Position numbers and translations under genes: made by a program
In this document: piece after piece, positions 41,260-50,276 of the stretch
How positions within the stretch are numbered: position 1 is the first letter of the stretch
Layout of the letters: each line of letters starts with the position of its first letter
DNA from: Dehalococcoidia bacterium
GTDB taxonomy: Bacteria > Chloroflexota > Dehalococcoidia > UBA2979
NCBI GenBank assembly: GCA_023228825.1
Contig: JALOAL010000007.1
Coordinates: 62,001-126,000, forward strand
DNA length: 64,000 nucleotides
Direction of reading: 5' to 3'
Notes under the pieces: generated by a model
What the model was told of the DNA's origin: nothing
The model's database searches: none
Seen by the model: the letters and a program-made list of their open reading frames with translations, nothing else

Positions 41260-44200
41260 TTAGTCGGAGCCGTCGTTGCGGACGACGACGAGGCGTTCGG
41301 CGGACGAGTCGCCGTGGACCTCGTCCACCACCACCACGCGCAGGGTGTAGGCGCCGTCCGGCACCTGCGTGGTGTCCCACGTGCCCAGGTCCGCGCCCAC
41401 TCGCGACGTAGAGAACGTCTGGATCGTGGTCCACGAGGTGGGCGAGACGCCCACGCCGTACTCCAGGCGCAGTTGCAGCAGGTTCGCGGACGCCCCGGTG
41501 CCGGTGACGTTCACCGATCCGCTCACGAGCGCTGCGTTAGTGGGCGTGACGATGCCCACCAGCGGCGAGGAGTCCGTCTGCTCCGAGTCGTCACCGTTGT
41601 CTATGCGCACGGGGATCTCGTAGCGGTGGGTGCCGGTCTTCTCATCCTCCACGATCACGCGGAGTGAGTAGGCGCCGTCCGGGAGACTGGCGGTGTCCCA
41701 GGTGCCCAGCAGGCCGTTGCGGACGCCGCTGGTGGAGGAGTTGATGCGCACCCAGGAGTTGGGGTTCGCGCCGCGGCCCCACTCCAGGCGGTACCGCACC
41801 AGGTCGTCCGAAAGCGCGCGTCCACGCACGTTCACGCGGCCGCTGAGGTCCGCGTTGGGCGCCGGCGTGTCGATGCGCGCCGCCAGGTCGCCGCTGGCGT
41901 CTGCCGGGGTAGCCCCGCCCACCATGCCGGCCACACCGTTGCGCGCGGCCCACTCGTGCAGGCCGCCCCACTTCTCCACCTCGTCCTTGGGCATGACCAG
42001 GCGCACGGAGTTGCTGACGAACTGCGCGGGGGTGAGGTCGTTGGCGATGCGGCCGGTGCGCGTGTCCACGGGGACGGACTGCCACCACGTGTCGAACAGG
42101 CGCTCGCGCTCGTCCTCGCTCGGGTTCTCGCCCGGGAGGGCCTCAGCAGCGTAGAGGCTGTTGTAGCGCTTTGTGTTGGGGCACGCCTCGGTCGGCAGTT
42201 TGCCGGAGGGCCAGCAGACCTCGCGCGAGACCACCCCGCTGGGCCGCTCGAACGGCGTGGGCGGCAGTTCGAGGTACTCGATCGCCTGCACCATGAACTC
42301 TTTCCACCCGCGCAACGAGACGGAGGTGGAGGTGATGCCGGAGATGGGGGAGTTGTCCGCGTTGCCCGCCCAGATGCCGGACACCAGTTCCGGCGTGTAG
42401 CCCACGGTCCAGGTCTCCCCGATCTGGCGGGAGTCCTCGAAGGGCTCGCTGGTGCCGGTCTTGGCGGCCGACGGGTAGCCGTTGGGCAGGGCGAGCGCGC
42501 CACAGGTGCGGTAGGTGATGCAGTGGTTCTGGCCGTCCGACAGCACAGAGGTCACGAGGTAGGGGTATTCCGCCGCCACCACGCGCTGCTCCTCCGGCTT
42601 CACGTCCAGGAGGACCTTGCCTTCCGAGTCCTCCACGCGAAGGATCGCGATGGGCTCCAGTGTGCGCTCGCCCGGGTCCAGGCGAGGCGTGGTGATGGCC
42701 TCCTGGCCGCGCATGATGCCGTTGGTGGCGATGGTGGCGTAGGCGTAGACCGAGTCCAGCAACGTGACCTCGCCGCCGCCCGTGGTCAGGGCCGGGCCGT
42801 AGCCACCGGGGTTGTCGAACGTGGTAAAGCCCATGCGGTTCATGAGTTGGATGGTCTGTGGCACGCCGGCGTACATGATCGCCTTCACGGCGGTGATGTT
42901 CAGCGAGTTCCCCAGCGCGGAGGCTGCCGTGATCGGCCCCAGCAGCGTGCCGATGGGGTCCCGAGGCGAGAACGTGCCGCCCGTAGAGTAGTCCACGATC
43001 TCCAGCGGCGTGTCCAGGATCGCCGTGCCGGTGCCCCACCCGTTCATGAACGCCGCCATGAAGGTGAACGGCTTCAGCGTGGATCCGGGGGAGTTGAGGG
43101 CGATCGCGTTGTCGTTGCGCCCCTCAATGTCGTCTCGGAAGTAGTCGCGCGAGCCCACGTACGTCAGGATCTCGCTGGTGCGGGGGTCAATGGCCACGAA
43201 CGCGCCGTTGAACAGGTTTGCCTGCTCGCCGTAGTCCGTGATGTTGCGTTCCACCACCTCTTCGGCCATGCGCTGGAGGTTCATGTCCAGCGTGGTGTGG
43301 ACCACCAGGCCCTGCTCGTACGCCGCCCGAGGGCCGAAGCGAGCCTCTAGTTCCTGCGCGATGCGCCCCAGCACGAAGTGGGGGGCCAGGATTTCGTACC
43401 GCTGCTGGCGCAGTTCCAGCGTGGTCTCCAGCGCGGCCTCCGCCTCGTCTTGCGTGATGTAGGAGCGGCGCACCATCAGGTCCAGGACCTCCGCCTGACG
43501 TTGCTTGGCCAGGCTGGTCTCCAGCAACTGCCCCGTGTCGCTGTCACGGTTCGCGGGGCTGAACGGGTCGTAGAGGGCCGGCGACTGAGGGATGCCCGCC
43601 AGCAAGGAGGCCTCCGACAGCGTCAACTCGGACGCCGGCTTGCCGAAGTAGCCCTGGGAGGCCGCCTCGATGCCTGTGTAGATGCCGCCGTAGGAGATGG
43701 AGTTGAGGTACCACTCCAGGATCTGGTCCTTGCTGTACTTCTTGGTCAACTCCAGCGCGATCACCGTCTCCTTGATCTTCCGGTCCACGGAGCGCTGGGT
43801 GCGCTCCTCGCGCGGGATGTAAATATTCTTCGCCAACTGCTGGGTGATCGAGGATCCGCCCGAGCCCTCGAAGAACTCGTCGTCGCCCACCAGGAAGGGG
43901 AGGAAGTTCTCCACGCCGGCACGGAACAGGCCGCGCGTGTTCACGCCGTTGTTCTCGTAGAAGGTGGGATCCTCCACCGCGATGGTGGCGTTGAGCACGT
44001 TCTGGGAGATGGCGGCCAGCCCGATCGGCCGGCGCAGGCCCGCCAGTTCGTCCACGAACTCGTAGAGGATCTCGCCGTTGCGGTCGAAGATCTTCGCGCC
44101 ACCTCGTGACTGCTGCGCGATCAACTCCTCCGGCGGCACCACGTCGTCCGCGATCTCGTCGTAGCGGCTCATGGCGTAGAGGCCGGTACCGCCCGCCACC

Positions 44201-44337
44201 AGTCCGCCCGCCACCACGAAGAACCCGCCGACCATCAGCAGGGCCACCAGCAGCCGCGTGCGCCCGCTGGGGCCCTCGTTGCTGGCGTTGGTGCGGCGCC
44301 GACGGCGGCGCATCATGGCGAGGCGCGAGGCGCTCAT
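41260..44337 (-). CDS. Class A penicillin-binding protein (PBP1A-type) with two C-terminal Ig-like domains
   Basis: Bifunctional peptidoglycan synthase of 1025 residues. A basic N-terminus and one membrane segment (about 28-55) precede a GT51 glycosyltransferase domain (about 75-260, catalytic Glu122 in VEDPTFYENNGVN and the SSITQQLAKN block). The transpeptidase domain (about 345-690) has SxxK S419-K422 (GSTLKPF), SxN S478-N480 and a KTGTSE box. After a Cys-containing stretch come two related Ig/fibronectin-like repeats of about 90 residues, each with LGTWDTxxxPDGAYxLRVxV, likely contacting the cell wall or matrix. In the GT51 motif the usual EDxxFxxHxG His reads Asn. Its start overlaps the methyltransferase stop by four bases. 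Confidence 0.92.
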   Translation of the reverse strand: MSASRLAMMRRRRRRTNASNEGPSGRTRLLVALLMVGGFFVVAGGLVAGGTGLYAMSRYDEIADDVVPPEELIAQQSRGGAKIFDRNGEILYEFVDELAGLRRPIGLAAISQNVLNATIAVEDPTFYENNGVNTRGLFRAGVENFLPFLVGDDEFFEGSGGSSITQQLAKNIYIPREERTQRSVDRKIKETVIALELTKKYSKDQILEWYLNSISYGGIYTGIEAASQGYFGKPASELTLSEASLLAGIPQSPALYDPFSPANRDSDTGQLLETSLAKQRQAEVLDLMVRRSYITQDEAEAALETTLELRQQRYEILAPHFVLGRIAQELEARFGPRAAYEQGLVVHTTLDMNLQRMAEEVVERNITDYGEQANLFNGAFVAIDPRTSEILTYVGSRDYFRDDIEGRNDNAIALNSPGSTLKPFTFMAAFMNGWGTGTAILDTPLEIVDYSTGGTFSPRDPIGTLLGPITAASALGNSLNITAVKAIMYAGVPQTIQLMNRMGFTTFDNPGGYGPALTTGGGEVTLLDSVYAYATIATNGIMRGQEAITTPRLDPGERTLEPIAILRVEDSEGKVLLDVKPEEQRVVAAEYPYLVTSVLSDGQNHCITYRTCGALALPNGYPSAAKTGTSEPFEDSRQIGETWTVGYTPELVSGIWAGNADNSPISGITSTSVSLRGWKEFMVQAIEYLELPPTPFERPSGVVSREVCWPSGKLPTEACPNTKRYNSLYAAEALPGENPSEDERERLFDTWWQSVPVDTRTGRIANDLTPAQFVSNSVRLVMPKDEVEKWGGLHEWAARNGVAGMVGGATPADASGDLAARIDTPAPNADLSGRVNVRGRALSDDLVRYRLEWGRGANPNSWVRINSSTSGVRNGLLGTWDTASLPDGAYSLRVIVEDEKTGTHRYEIPVRIDNGDDSEQTDSSPLVGIVTPTNAALVSGSVNVTGTGASANLLQLRLEYGVGVSPTSWTTIQTFSTSRVGADLGTWDTTQVPDGAYTLRVVVVDEVHGDSSAERLVVVRNDGSD

Positions 44338-45143
44338 GTCGTGCTCCCATCGCGCTGAAGGACCGGCTCGCGCTCCAGGACAACCAGGTGGGAGAGCCCA
44401 AAGCGGCGCAGCGGGTTGCCTTCAGCCCAGTAACAGAAACGGCGGACCACCCTCGCAAGGATGCGTGAGCGCGCCTCGATGTTGTCGAAACCCGGGTATA
44501 CGTACTGGTGATCCACGATGCGGAGGTCCGTGCCGGCGATCAACCGCCGCCAGTCACCGTGCGTGTACGCACGCGCGTGCGGCACCAGGCGATCTCGGAG
44601 GACGCCCGGCAGCCAGTTCACCAGCGGGATATTGCCGAAGATGTAGCGGCCCCGCAGGTAGATGCCGTGCGTCTCGAAGGGATAGAGGCGGTTCGGCGCG
44701 TAGAGGATGCAGCGCCCCCCCGGCTCCAGCACGCGAGCGACCTCCCGAAGCGTGGCGCGGTCGTCCTGGACGTGCTCAATGACCTCGTTCAGGACGATGG
44801 CGTCCAGGGAGGCGTCCCGGAAGGGGAGCGCCTCCCCGGCGGCGACCATGAAGCCCTGCACGCCCCGGGTCTGCGTGTCGCGCACGCGCTGGCGTGCCTC
44901 GCGCAGACGGGCGGCGGCAATGTCGCTGCCCAGCGCGCGCGCGCCCTGGCGGGCAAAGCCGCGCACGTACTCGCCCAGCCCGCACCCCAGGTCCAGCACC
45001 CGCCGGCCATCGAGGTCGACATAACGCTGGATGAGGGCGAGGCGTCGCTCCTGGCCGGAGCGCCAGACAAAGGAGGGGTTGCCCAGTCGTGCGGCATCCG
45101 GCTGATCGCGCCCGGAAGACGGGGCGGACGGAGGGGTCGTCAT
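44334..45143 (-). CDS. SAM-dependent methyltransferase (class I, UbiE/Methyltransf_11 type)
   Basis: Protein of 269 residues with the class I SAM-binding fold: motif I VLDLGCGLGEYVRGF (about 53-67), the acidic residue after GSDI, AAGEALPFRDASLDAIVLNEVIEHV (motifs post-I and II) and EVARVLEPGGRCIL (motif III). The C-terminal part (NRLYPFETHGIYLRG, then NIPLVNWLPG) resembles methyltransferases of polysaccharide or lipid-linked pathways, but the acceptor cannot be named. The start at 45143 has GAGGAG upstream; a longer frame reaching toward gatC is non-coding. It overlaps the PBP gene, suggesting a joint role in the cell envelope. Confidence 0.82.
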   Translation of the reverse strand: MTTPPSAPSSGRDQPDAARLGNPSFVWRSGQERRLALIQRYVDLDGRRVLDLGCGLGEYVRGFARQGARALGSDIAAARLREARQRVRDTQTRGVQGFMVAAGEALPFRDASLDAIVLNEVIEHVQDDRATLREVARVLEPGGRCILYAPNRLYPFETHGIYLRGRYIFGNIPLVNWLPGVLRDRLVPHARAYTHGDWRRLIAGTDLRIVDHQYVYPGFDNIEARSRILARVVRRFCYWAEGNPLRRFGLSHLVVLEREPVLQRDGSTT

Positions 45144-45398
45144 ATGCGCTCCTCGGCCCCCGCCAGCACTACGCGCCGCCAAACGCGAGGCTGGATTTGA
45201 CCCTGGTGACAGGGCAGCCTTCGGCGTAGTGGGTGCCATCCACTGTAGGTCGTCTGGCCCGGTGGGGGGAGGGGCTCCTAGAATGGGCGCTACCCGTATT
45301 CTTGGCATCCCGCCGAACAGGCGCGACTGCATGGTGCCCCGCCGCCTCGCCTCCTCCTGATTGGACGAGGCGAAACGGTGCGGGTGAGGAGCGTCCGC

Positions 45399-45686
45399 AT
45401 GGCCCTGACCACCGAAGAGGTGCGACACATCGCGAAACTGGCGCGTATCGCCCTCACCGACGAGGAGATCGAACGCTACCGGGAGCAACTGTCCGGCATC
45501 CTTGATCACTTCGAGGTATTGAACGAAGTCGATACAGAGGGCGTTTCACCCACCGCCCAGGCGTTCGCGCTGTCCAACGTGCAGCGCCCGGACGAGGTGC
45601 GCCCCTCGTTGTCCCCAGAGGACGTGCTGCGGAACGCGCCCCGCACGGAGGACGGCTACCTGCGCGTGCGAGCCGTCCTCGAGTAG
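45399..45686 (+). CDS. gatC: Glutamyl-/aspartyl-tRNA amidotransferase subunit C
   Basis: GatC of 95 residues, the small subunit that belts GatA to GatB in the complex that amidates Glu-tRNA-Gln and Asp-tRNA-Asn. The family pattern is complete: TTEEVRHIAKLARIALTDEEI at the N-terminus, LSGILDHFEVLNEVDTEGVSPT in the middle, and RPDEVRPSLSPEDVLRNAP at the end. The ATG at 45399 has GAGGAG eight bases upstream. A TAGAAT element at 45279-45284 is a possible -10. gatA follows 61 bases downstream, and gatB is not in the window. Confidence 0.95.
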   Translation: MALTTEEVRHIAKLARIALTDEEIERYREQLSGILDHFEVLNEVDTEGVSPTAQAFALSNVQRPDEVRPSLSPEDVLRNAPRTEDGYLRVRAVLE

Positions 45687-45747
45687 CGCGCACGCAGACG
45701 GACCCCGCCCACCACCGACCGAGCACCGACACACCGGGAGGCCTCCC

Positions 45748-47247
45748 ATGGCGTTCGACCCCGCCCACCTGGACCGCACCGCCCACGAACACGCCGCCGC
45801 CCTGCGAGCCGGTGACTACACCGCCACCGCCCTGACGGAGGCCACGCTGGAGCGCCTGCGGCAGCAGGAGCACCTCAACGCCTACATCACGCTGACGGAA
45901 GACCTGGCGCTGCGGCAGGCGCAGGAGGCGGACGCGCGGCTGCGGGTGGGCGAGGGCGGGCCGTTGACGGGCGTCCCCGTGGGGGTGAAGGATCTGCTCT
46001 CCACCCGGGACGTACGGACTACCGCCGGCTCCCGCATGCTGGAGGACTTCACGCCGGTGCTGGACTGCACCGTGGTGGAGCGGCTGAACGCGGCCGGCGC
46101 GGTCACCGTGGGCAAGACGAACCTGGACGAATTCGCCATGGGGTCGTCCACGGAGCACTCTGCATTCGGCCCCACCAGGAACCCCTGGGGACGCGATGGG
46201 CAGGGCAACCTGGACCGCGTGCCGGGCGGCTCCTCCGGCGGTTCAGCCGCCACCGTCGCCGCCCGAGGCGTCCCGCTCTCACTGGGCACGGACACTGGCG
46301 GGAGCATCCGCCAGCCGGCCGCCCTCTGTGGCGTGCTGGGCATGAAGCCCACCTACGGTCGCGTCTCGCGCTTTGGGGTGGTCGCCTTCGCCTCGTCACT
46401 GGAGCAGGTGGGGCCCATCGGCCGGGATGCAGAGGACGTGGCGGACCTGTTGCAGGCTATCGCCGGGCAGGACCAGATGGACTCCACCACGGCGCCAGTG
46501 CCGGTGCCGGACTTCAAGGAGCGCTTCGCCCGCGGCCTGGACGGCCTGCGCGTGGGCGTGCCCGCCGAGTTCTTCGGCGAGGGCCTGGACCCGGCCGTGC
46601 GCCAGCCGGTGGAGGCGGCCATCGACGCCATGGAGGCGCAGGGGGCCACCATCGTGCGGGACATCGCGCTGCCCTCGGTGCGCGCGGCGCTGCCGGTGTA
46701 CTACATCATCGCACCGTCCGAGGCCTCCGCGAACCTGGCGAGGTATGACGGGGTGAAGTACGGCTTCGCGGTCACGGACGGCCTGAGCGCGGAGGACGAG
46801 ATGGCGCGCACGCGCGGCGAGGGCTTCGGCGCGGAGGTGAAGCGCCGCGTGATGCTGGGCACCTATGCCCTCTCCGCCGGCTACTACGACGCCTACTACC
46901 TCAAGGCCCAGAAGGTGCGCACCGTGATCCGCGGCGAGTTCGAGGCGGCGCTGGAGCAGTGCGATGTGATCGTCTCGCCCACCAGCCCGAATACGGCCTT
47001 CCGCTTTGCCGAGAAATTGGACGATCCGTACGCCATGTACCTGAACGACCTCTACACCATCCCCGTGAACATCGCCGGGAACCCCGGCCTGAGCATCCCC
47101 TGCGGTTTCGCGGACGGCCTGCCCGTAGGCTTGCAGTTGGTGGGCCGCCCGTTCGAGGAGGCCACTCTGCTGGGTGTGGCCCACGCATACGAGGCCATTG
47201 CGGACTGGAACCGCCAGGCGCCGCCCCCCGTGGGCACCCAGGGCTAA
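45748..47247 (+). CDS. gatA: Glutamyl-/aspartyl-tRNA amidotransferase subunit A
   Basis: Amidase-signature enzyme of 499 residues that hydrolyses glutamine and feeds ammonia to GatB. The catalytic triad is visible: Lys81 in VGVKDLLST, cis-Ser162 in GGSSGGSAA and nucleophile Ser186 in TDTGGSIRQP. MGSSTEHSAFGPTRNPW and the C-terminal NIAGNPGLSIPCG are typical of GatA rather than other amidases. GGGAGG precedes the ATG. The gene is cotranscribed with gatC. The presence of GatCA implies that Gln-tRNA and/or Asn-tRNA are made by the indirect route in this organism. Confidence 0.96.
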   Translation: MAFDPAHLDRTAHEHAAALRAGDYTATALTEATLERLRQQEHLNAYITLTEDLALRQAQEADARLRVGEGGPLTGVPVGVKDLLSTRDVRTTAGSRMLEDFTPVLDCTVVERLNAAGAVTVGKTNLDEFAMGSSTEHSAFGPTRNPWGRDGQGNLDRVPGGSSGGSAATVAARGVPLSLGTDTGGSIRQPAALCGVLGMKPTYGRVSRFGVVAFASSLEQVGPIGRDAEDVADLLQAIAGQDQMDSTTAPVPVPDFKERFARGLDGLRVGVPAEFFGEGLDPAVRQPVEAAIDAMEAQGATIVRDIALPSVRAALPVYYIIAPSEASANLARYDGVKYGFAVTDGLSAEDEMARTRGEGFGAEVKRRVMLGTYALSAGYYDAYYLKAQKVRTVIRGEFEAALEQCDVIVSPTSPNTAFRFAEKLDDPYAMYLNDLYTIPVNIAGNPGLSIPCGFADGLPVGLQLVGRPFEEATLLGVAHAYEAIADWNRQAPPPVGTQG

Positions 47248-47351
47248 CCGCGGTCTGACCGCAGTCCAGCACTGTTGCCAGCGCAACTGAGACCGGCGGG
47301 CGGGAGCCAGAGACCCTCGCTTTCGGCTGGCGTCTGCTACGCTCCCGCACC

Positions 47352-48182
47352 ATGACGAACCTCCGACCGGACGGCGGCCAGGACGACAGCCGGTCAAACG
47401 GCAACGGCTCGAGTGGGGCCGGGCGTTTCGGGCTGCCCAGAGCCAGCGGTGACGGCGGGACGGGGGGCCGCCAGCCGCCTTTCCCCGGCGACGAAGACCC
47501 GTTCGGGACGCCCGAACCAGAGGACCTGACGCTCTCCATCCGCGGCGTGCGCGGCAAGGAGAGCGAGGAGCCCGGCTGGATCGAGGTGGAACTGGACACC
47601 ACCCGCGGCTTCATCACCCTGCTCATGGCTGCCACGGAGGGCAGCACCGGCGTCGCGGTCTTCCTCGCGGGGGCCGGTGGCGGTGACCGCGGGCCCGCGA
47701 GCGACCTCTTCGTGCGGTTGGGCCGTGACCTGATGGACGAGGGCTTCTCCGCCGTTCGCGTCCGCTACCGCGAGCCGGGCGAGTTCGAGGAGTGCGTGGC
47801 GGACGCGATGGCGGCCTGCTCCTTCCTGAAGGCAGTGGGCGCTGAGAAGGTGGTGCTGGTAGGGCACTCCTTCGGCGGTGCGGTAGCCGTGAAGGCGGGC
47901 GAATTGTCGGCCCTGACCACCGCCGTCTGTTCCATGTCCACCCAGCGCTACGGCACCTTCGAGGTGGAAGACCTGGGCAAGCCACTGCTGCTGATCCACG
48001 GCTCGCGGGACGAGATCCTGGACATGGCAGCGTCTGAGGACGTATACGAGCGTGCGCGCGAGCCCAAGCGACTTGTGATCCTGGAGGGCTCGGGCCACGG
48101 CCTGCTGGAGCATCAGGAGGAGGTCTACGACCTGGTGAAGACCTTCGTGGGTGAACACGCGGCCCCCGCACCGGGCCGCTGA
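47352..48182 (+). CDS. Alpha/beta hydrolase (dienelactone hydrolase-like)
   Basis: Protein of 276 residues. The first 75 residues are Gly/Asp-rich and look disordered. The rest is an alpha/beta hydrolase with nucleophile elbow GHSFGGAVAV (Ser at about 174), a late Asp in LLLIHGSRDEILDM, and the catalytic His in GSGHGLLEH. The early strand VAVFLAGAGGGDRGPASDLFVRLG fits the oxyanion region of small dienelactone-hydrolase-like enzymes. The substrate is unknown. A TGCTACGCT extended -10-like element ends 8 bases before the ATG, and no ribosome binding site is visible, so the message may be leaderless. It is followed by citrate synthase after 216 bases. Confidence 0.78.
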   Translation: MTNLRPDGGQDDSRSNGNGSSGAGRFGLPRASGDGGTGGRQPPFPGDEDPFGTPEPEDLTLSIRGVRGKESEEPGWIEVELDTTRGFITLLMAATEGSTGVAVFLAGAGGGDRGPASDLFVRLGRDLMDEGFSAVRVRYREPGEFEECVADAMAACSFLKAVGAEKVVLVGHSFGGAVAVKAGELSALTTAVCSMSTQRYGTFEVEDLGKPLLLIHGSRDEILDMAASEDVYERAREPKRLVILEGSGHGLLEHQEEVYDLVKTFVGEHAAPAPGR

Positions 48183-48252
48183 GGCCCCCCTTCCGCGCTG
48201 TCCCAGACGTGAAATGGGGTTAACACCGGACTCACGTAGCGCCTGCTCAGGG

Positions 48253-48261
48253 TGCTATGCT
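48253..48261 (+). promoter_or_regulatory. Candidate extended -10 (TGCTATGCT) of the citrate synthase gene
   Basis: TGC-TATGCT matches an extended -10 pattern and is nearly identical to the elements before the nirK-like and alpha/beta hydrolase genes. It lies about 138 bases before the citrate synthase ATG, implying a long leader. Confidence 0.4.
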
Positions 48262-48398
48262 GCGGCTGGTACGGCCCGATCCGGCTCCTCCGCGCAGCAG
48301 CGGTAGTCGCCAGCCGGACTCGCCGAGTCGCTGACAGAGACACCTCGGAGGGCGGCCGTTGTGCCGGATGCTCCGAGCGCGAGAATGGATGCCAACCA

Positions 48399-49550
48399 AT
48401 GACGACTGACACCCCCCACTACACGCCGGGCCTTGAAGGAGTACCGATCGCGGAGTCCGCGATCTCCCTCGTCAACGGCCAGGCAGGGCGGCTGACCTAT
48501 CGCGGCTACTCCATCGAAGAACTCACCCAGCCGGGTGTGACGTTCGAGGAAGTGGTGGCGCTCCTCTATGACGGCGAACTCCCCAACCGCGCACGCCTGG
48601 CGGAGATGGTGAGCCTGTTCGAGGAGTACCGCGGGCTCACGGACCAGCAGGTGGAACTGGCCCGGCACGCCGCCCAGCAGACCCACCCCATGTTCGCCCT
48701 CCAGGCCGCCGTGGCCGTGCTGGGCCCCATGGACAACGACTTCGAGCGCAAGGTGGACACGGTCCAGACGCGCGGCCTGCAACTCGTCGCGAAGGTCGGC
48801 CAGTTGGTGGGCGTGATAGCGGAGGCCATTGACGGCCGGCCGCACGAGGGCGCCCGCTCGGGCGAGTCCATGGCGCGCTCCATGCTGCGCATGATCACCG
48901 GCAAGGAGCCGAACGAACTGGACGAGCGCGTGATGAACGCGCTGCTCATCCTGCAGGCGGATCACTCCGCCGGCAATGCGTCCACGTTCACCTCGCGCGT
49001 GGTGACGTCCACCAAGGCGGAGCCCAACGCGGTGGTCTCCAGCGCCATCGGCGCGCTGTCCGGCCCCGCGCACGGCGGGGCGAACGAGGCCTCCCTGCGG
49101 CTGTTCATGGACATCGCGGACCCCGCCAAGGCGGAAGAGAAGATCGAGCGCCTGCTGGACGACAAGTACAAGATCCCCGGCTTCGGCCACCGCGTGTACC
49201 ACGTGAAGGACCCGCGCTCCAAGGTCATCCAGACCCTGGCGGACGAGGTGATCAAGCCCGGCAGCAAGGAGCACGACCTCTACCAGATCGCGCTCACGGT
49301 GGAGAAGGTGGCCACGGAGCGCCTGGGCCACCGCGGCCTCTACCCCAACGTGGATCTGTTCTCCGGCTGCGTCTTCGCCGCCATCGGCATCCCCATCGAC
49401 CTGTTCACGCCGATCTTCGCCGCCTCCCGCACCGCGGGCTGGACGGCGAACATGCGCGAGCAGTGGGAGTCCGGCAACCGCATCTTCCGCCCGGCCCAGG
49501 TCTACACCGGCCACGACCACCGCGCCTTCGTCCCCATGGACCGCCGCTAG
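48399..49550 (+). CDS. Citrate synthase (short type; possibly 2-methylcitrate synthase)
   Basis: Citrate synthase-family enzyme of 383 residues, the short form typical of Gram-positives, archaea and Chloroflexi. Catalytic blocks are GPAHGGANEASLRLF (His), GFGHRVYHVKDPR (His and Arg) and NVDLFSG (Asp). It condenses acetyl-CoA with oxaloacetate; members of this branch may also accept propionyl-CoA, which would be relevant because the ethylmalonyl-CoA pathway releases propionyl-CoA. The start at 48399 begins just before the homology (TPGLEGVPIAESAISLVNG) but has only a weak binding site. A strong terminator follows. Confidence 0.92.
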   Translation: MTTDTPHYTPGLEGVPIAESAISLVNGQAGRLTYRGYSIEELTQPGVTFEEVVALLYDGELPNRARLAEMVSLFEEYRGLTDQQVELARHAAQQTHPMFALQAAVAVLGPMDNDFERKVDTVQTRGLQLVAKVGQLVGVIAEAIDGRPHEGARSGESMARSMLRMITGKEPNELDERVMNALLILQADHSAGNASTFTSRVVTSTKAEPNAVVSSAIGALSGPAHGGANEASLRLFMDIADPAKAEEKIERLLDDKYKIPGFGHRVYHVKDPRSKVIQTLADEVIKPGSKEHDLYQIALTVEKVATERLGHRGLYPNVDLFSGCVFAAIGIPIDLFTPIFAASRTAGWTANMREQWESGNRIFRPAQVYTGHDHRAFVPMDRR

Positions 49551-49575
49551 CCCTCGACCGTTCGAGGTACGACTC

Positions 49576-49606
49576 AGGGCCGCCCATTCGGGCGGCCCTG
49601 TTCTTG
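49576..49606 (+). terminator. Intrinsic terminator after citrate synthase
   Basis: AGGGCCGCCC (49576-49585) and its perfect complement (49590-49599) with an ATTC loop, followed by GTTCTTGG. It lies 26 bases after the stop codon. Confidence 0.88.
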
Positions 49607-49736
49607 GTTGTGCCTGGCGTGCGAGCACACAGGTGCGAGCCGTACCTGTGCCACTACTTCACGGTCTTGATGCGTCCGCAATCGACGCAACGAACTGGTC
49701 CAAAGGCTGACTGGTCAGTGGTCTGATAGAGGCTCA

Positions 49737-50177
49737 TCAGGTAGCGATCACCGCTGCTTCGTCCCAGGGCAGCCCGATCCAGGGGAGGCGGAGCCGGACA
49801 AGTGAGCCTTCTCGGAGATCAACGTCCGTCGTGTTCCTGAGCACTTGTTCGACGCGCACCGCGACATAGGTGACCGAGATCGTGGGCAGGACGAGGTTCG
49901 GATCCCCGGAACGTGCTCGTGCCTCCTCCGCGTCATATGGCAGTTCGTCCCCCGCGCCCTCCAACGCTTCCCATGTCCCAACGACGATCAGGTCGGATTG
50001 GCGGACGAACTCCTCGGCGGATCGAGCGGTCAGCGCGAAACCACCGCCATCGGTGTGAAGTGGCCATTTGTCGCTACCGTCATCAGAGAGAAGCAGTCGT
50101 CCTGCGGCCAGTGCCACGAGGCCTCCGAGGAGGAACGCACACACGAGAAGAACGCGGTGCGAAGCAGAGCCGGTCAT
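49737..50177 (-). CDS. Hypothetical protein with one N-terminal membrane anchor
   Basis: Protein of 146 residues with one hydrophobic segment near the N-terminus (VLLVCAFLLGGLVALAAG) and an extracytoplasmic domain of mixed strands. Visible features are SAEEFVRQSDLIVVGTWEAL and SVTYVAVRVEQVLRNTTDVDLREGSLVRLR, a pattern seen in small exported domains that begin with a strand-rich IVVGxV motif, but I cannot name a family. Base composition is clearly less GC-rich than its neighbours, which may point to acquisition from elsewhere. The ATG at 50177 is chosen over a TTG further upstream. It lies 99 bases from the trpS stop on the same strand. Confidence 0.6.
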   Translation of the reverse strand: MTGSASHRVLLVCAFLLGGLVALAAGRLLLSDDGSDKWPLHTDGGGFALTARSAEEFVRQSDLIVVGTWEALEGAGDELPYDAEEARARSGDPNLVLPTISVTYVAVRVEQVLRNTTDVDLREGSLVRLRLPWIGLPWDEAAVIAT

Positions 50178-50276
50178 CGTTGGCCGTTCCAACAAATGGA
50201 CTGGGCATACGGATCAAGTTCCCTGGAGCGCTGGGCGGAGATAATAGCAGCGTACTGCAAGCGATGCCGGTAACAT

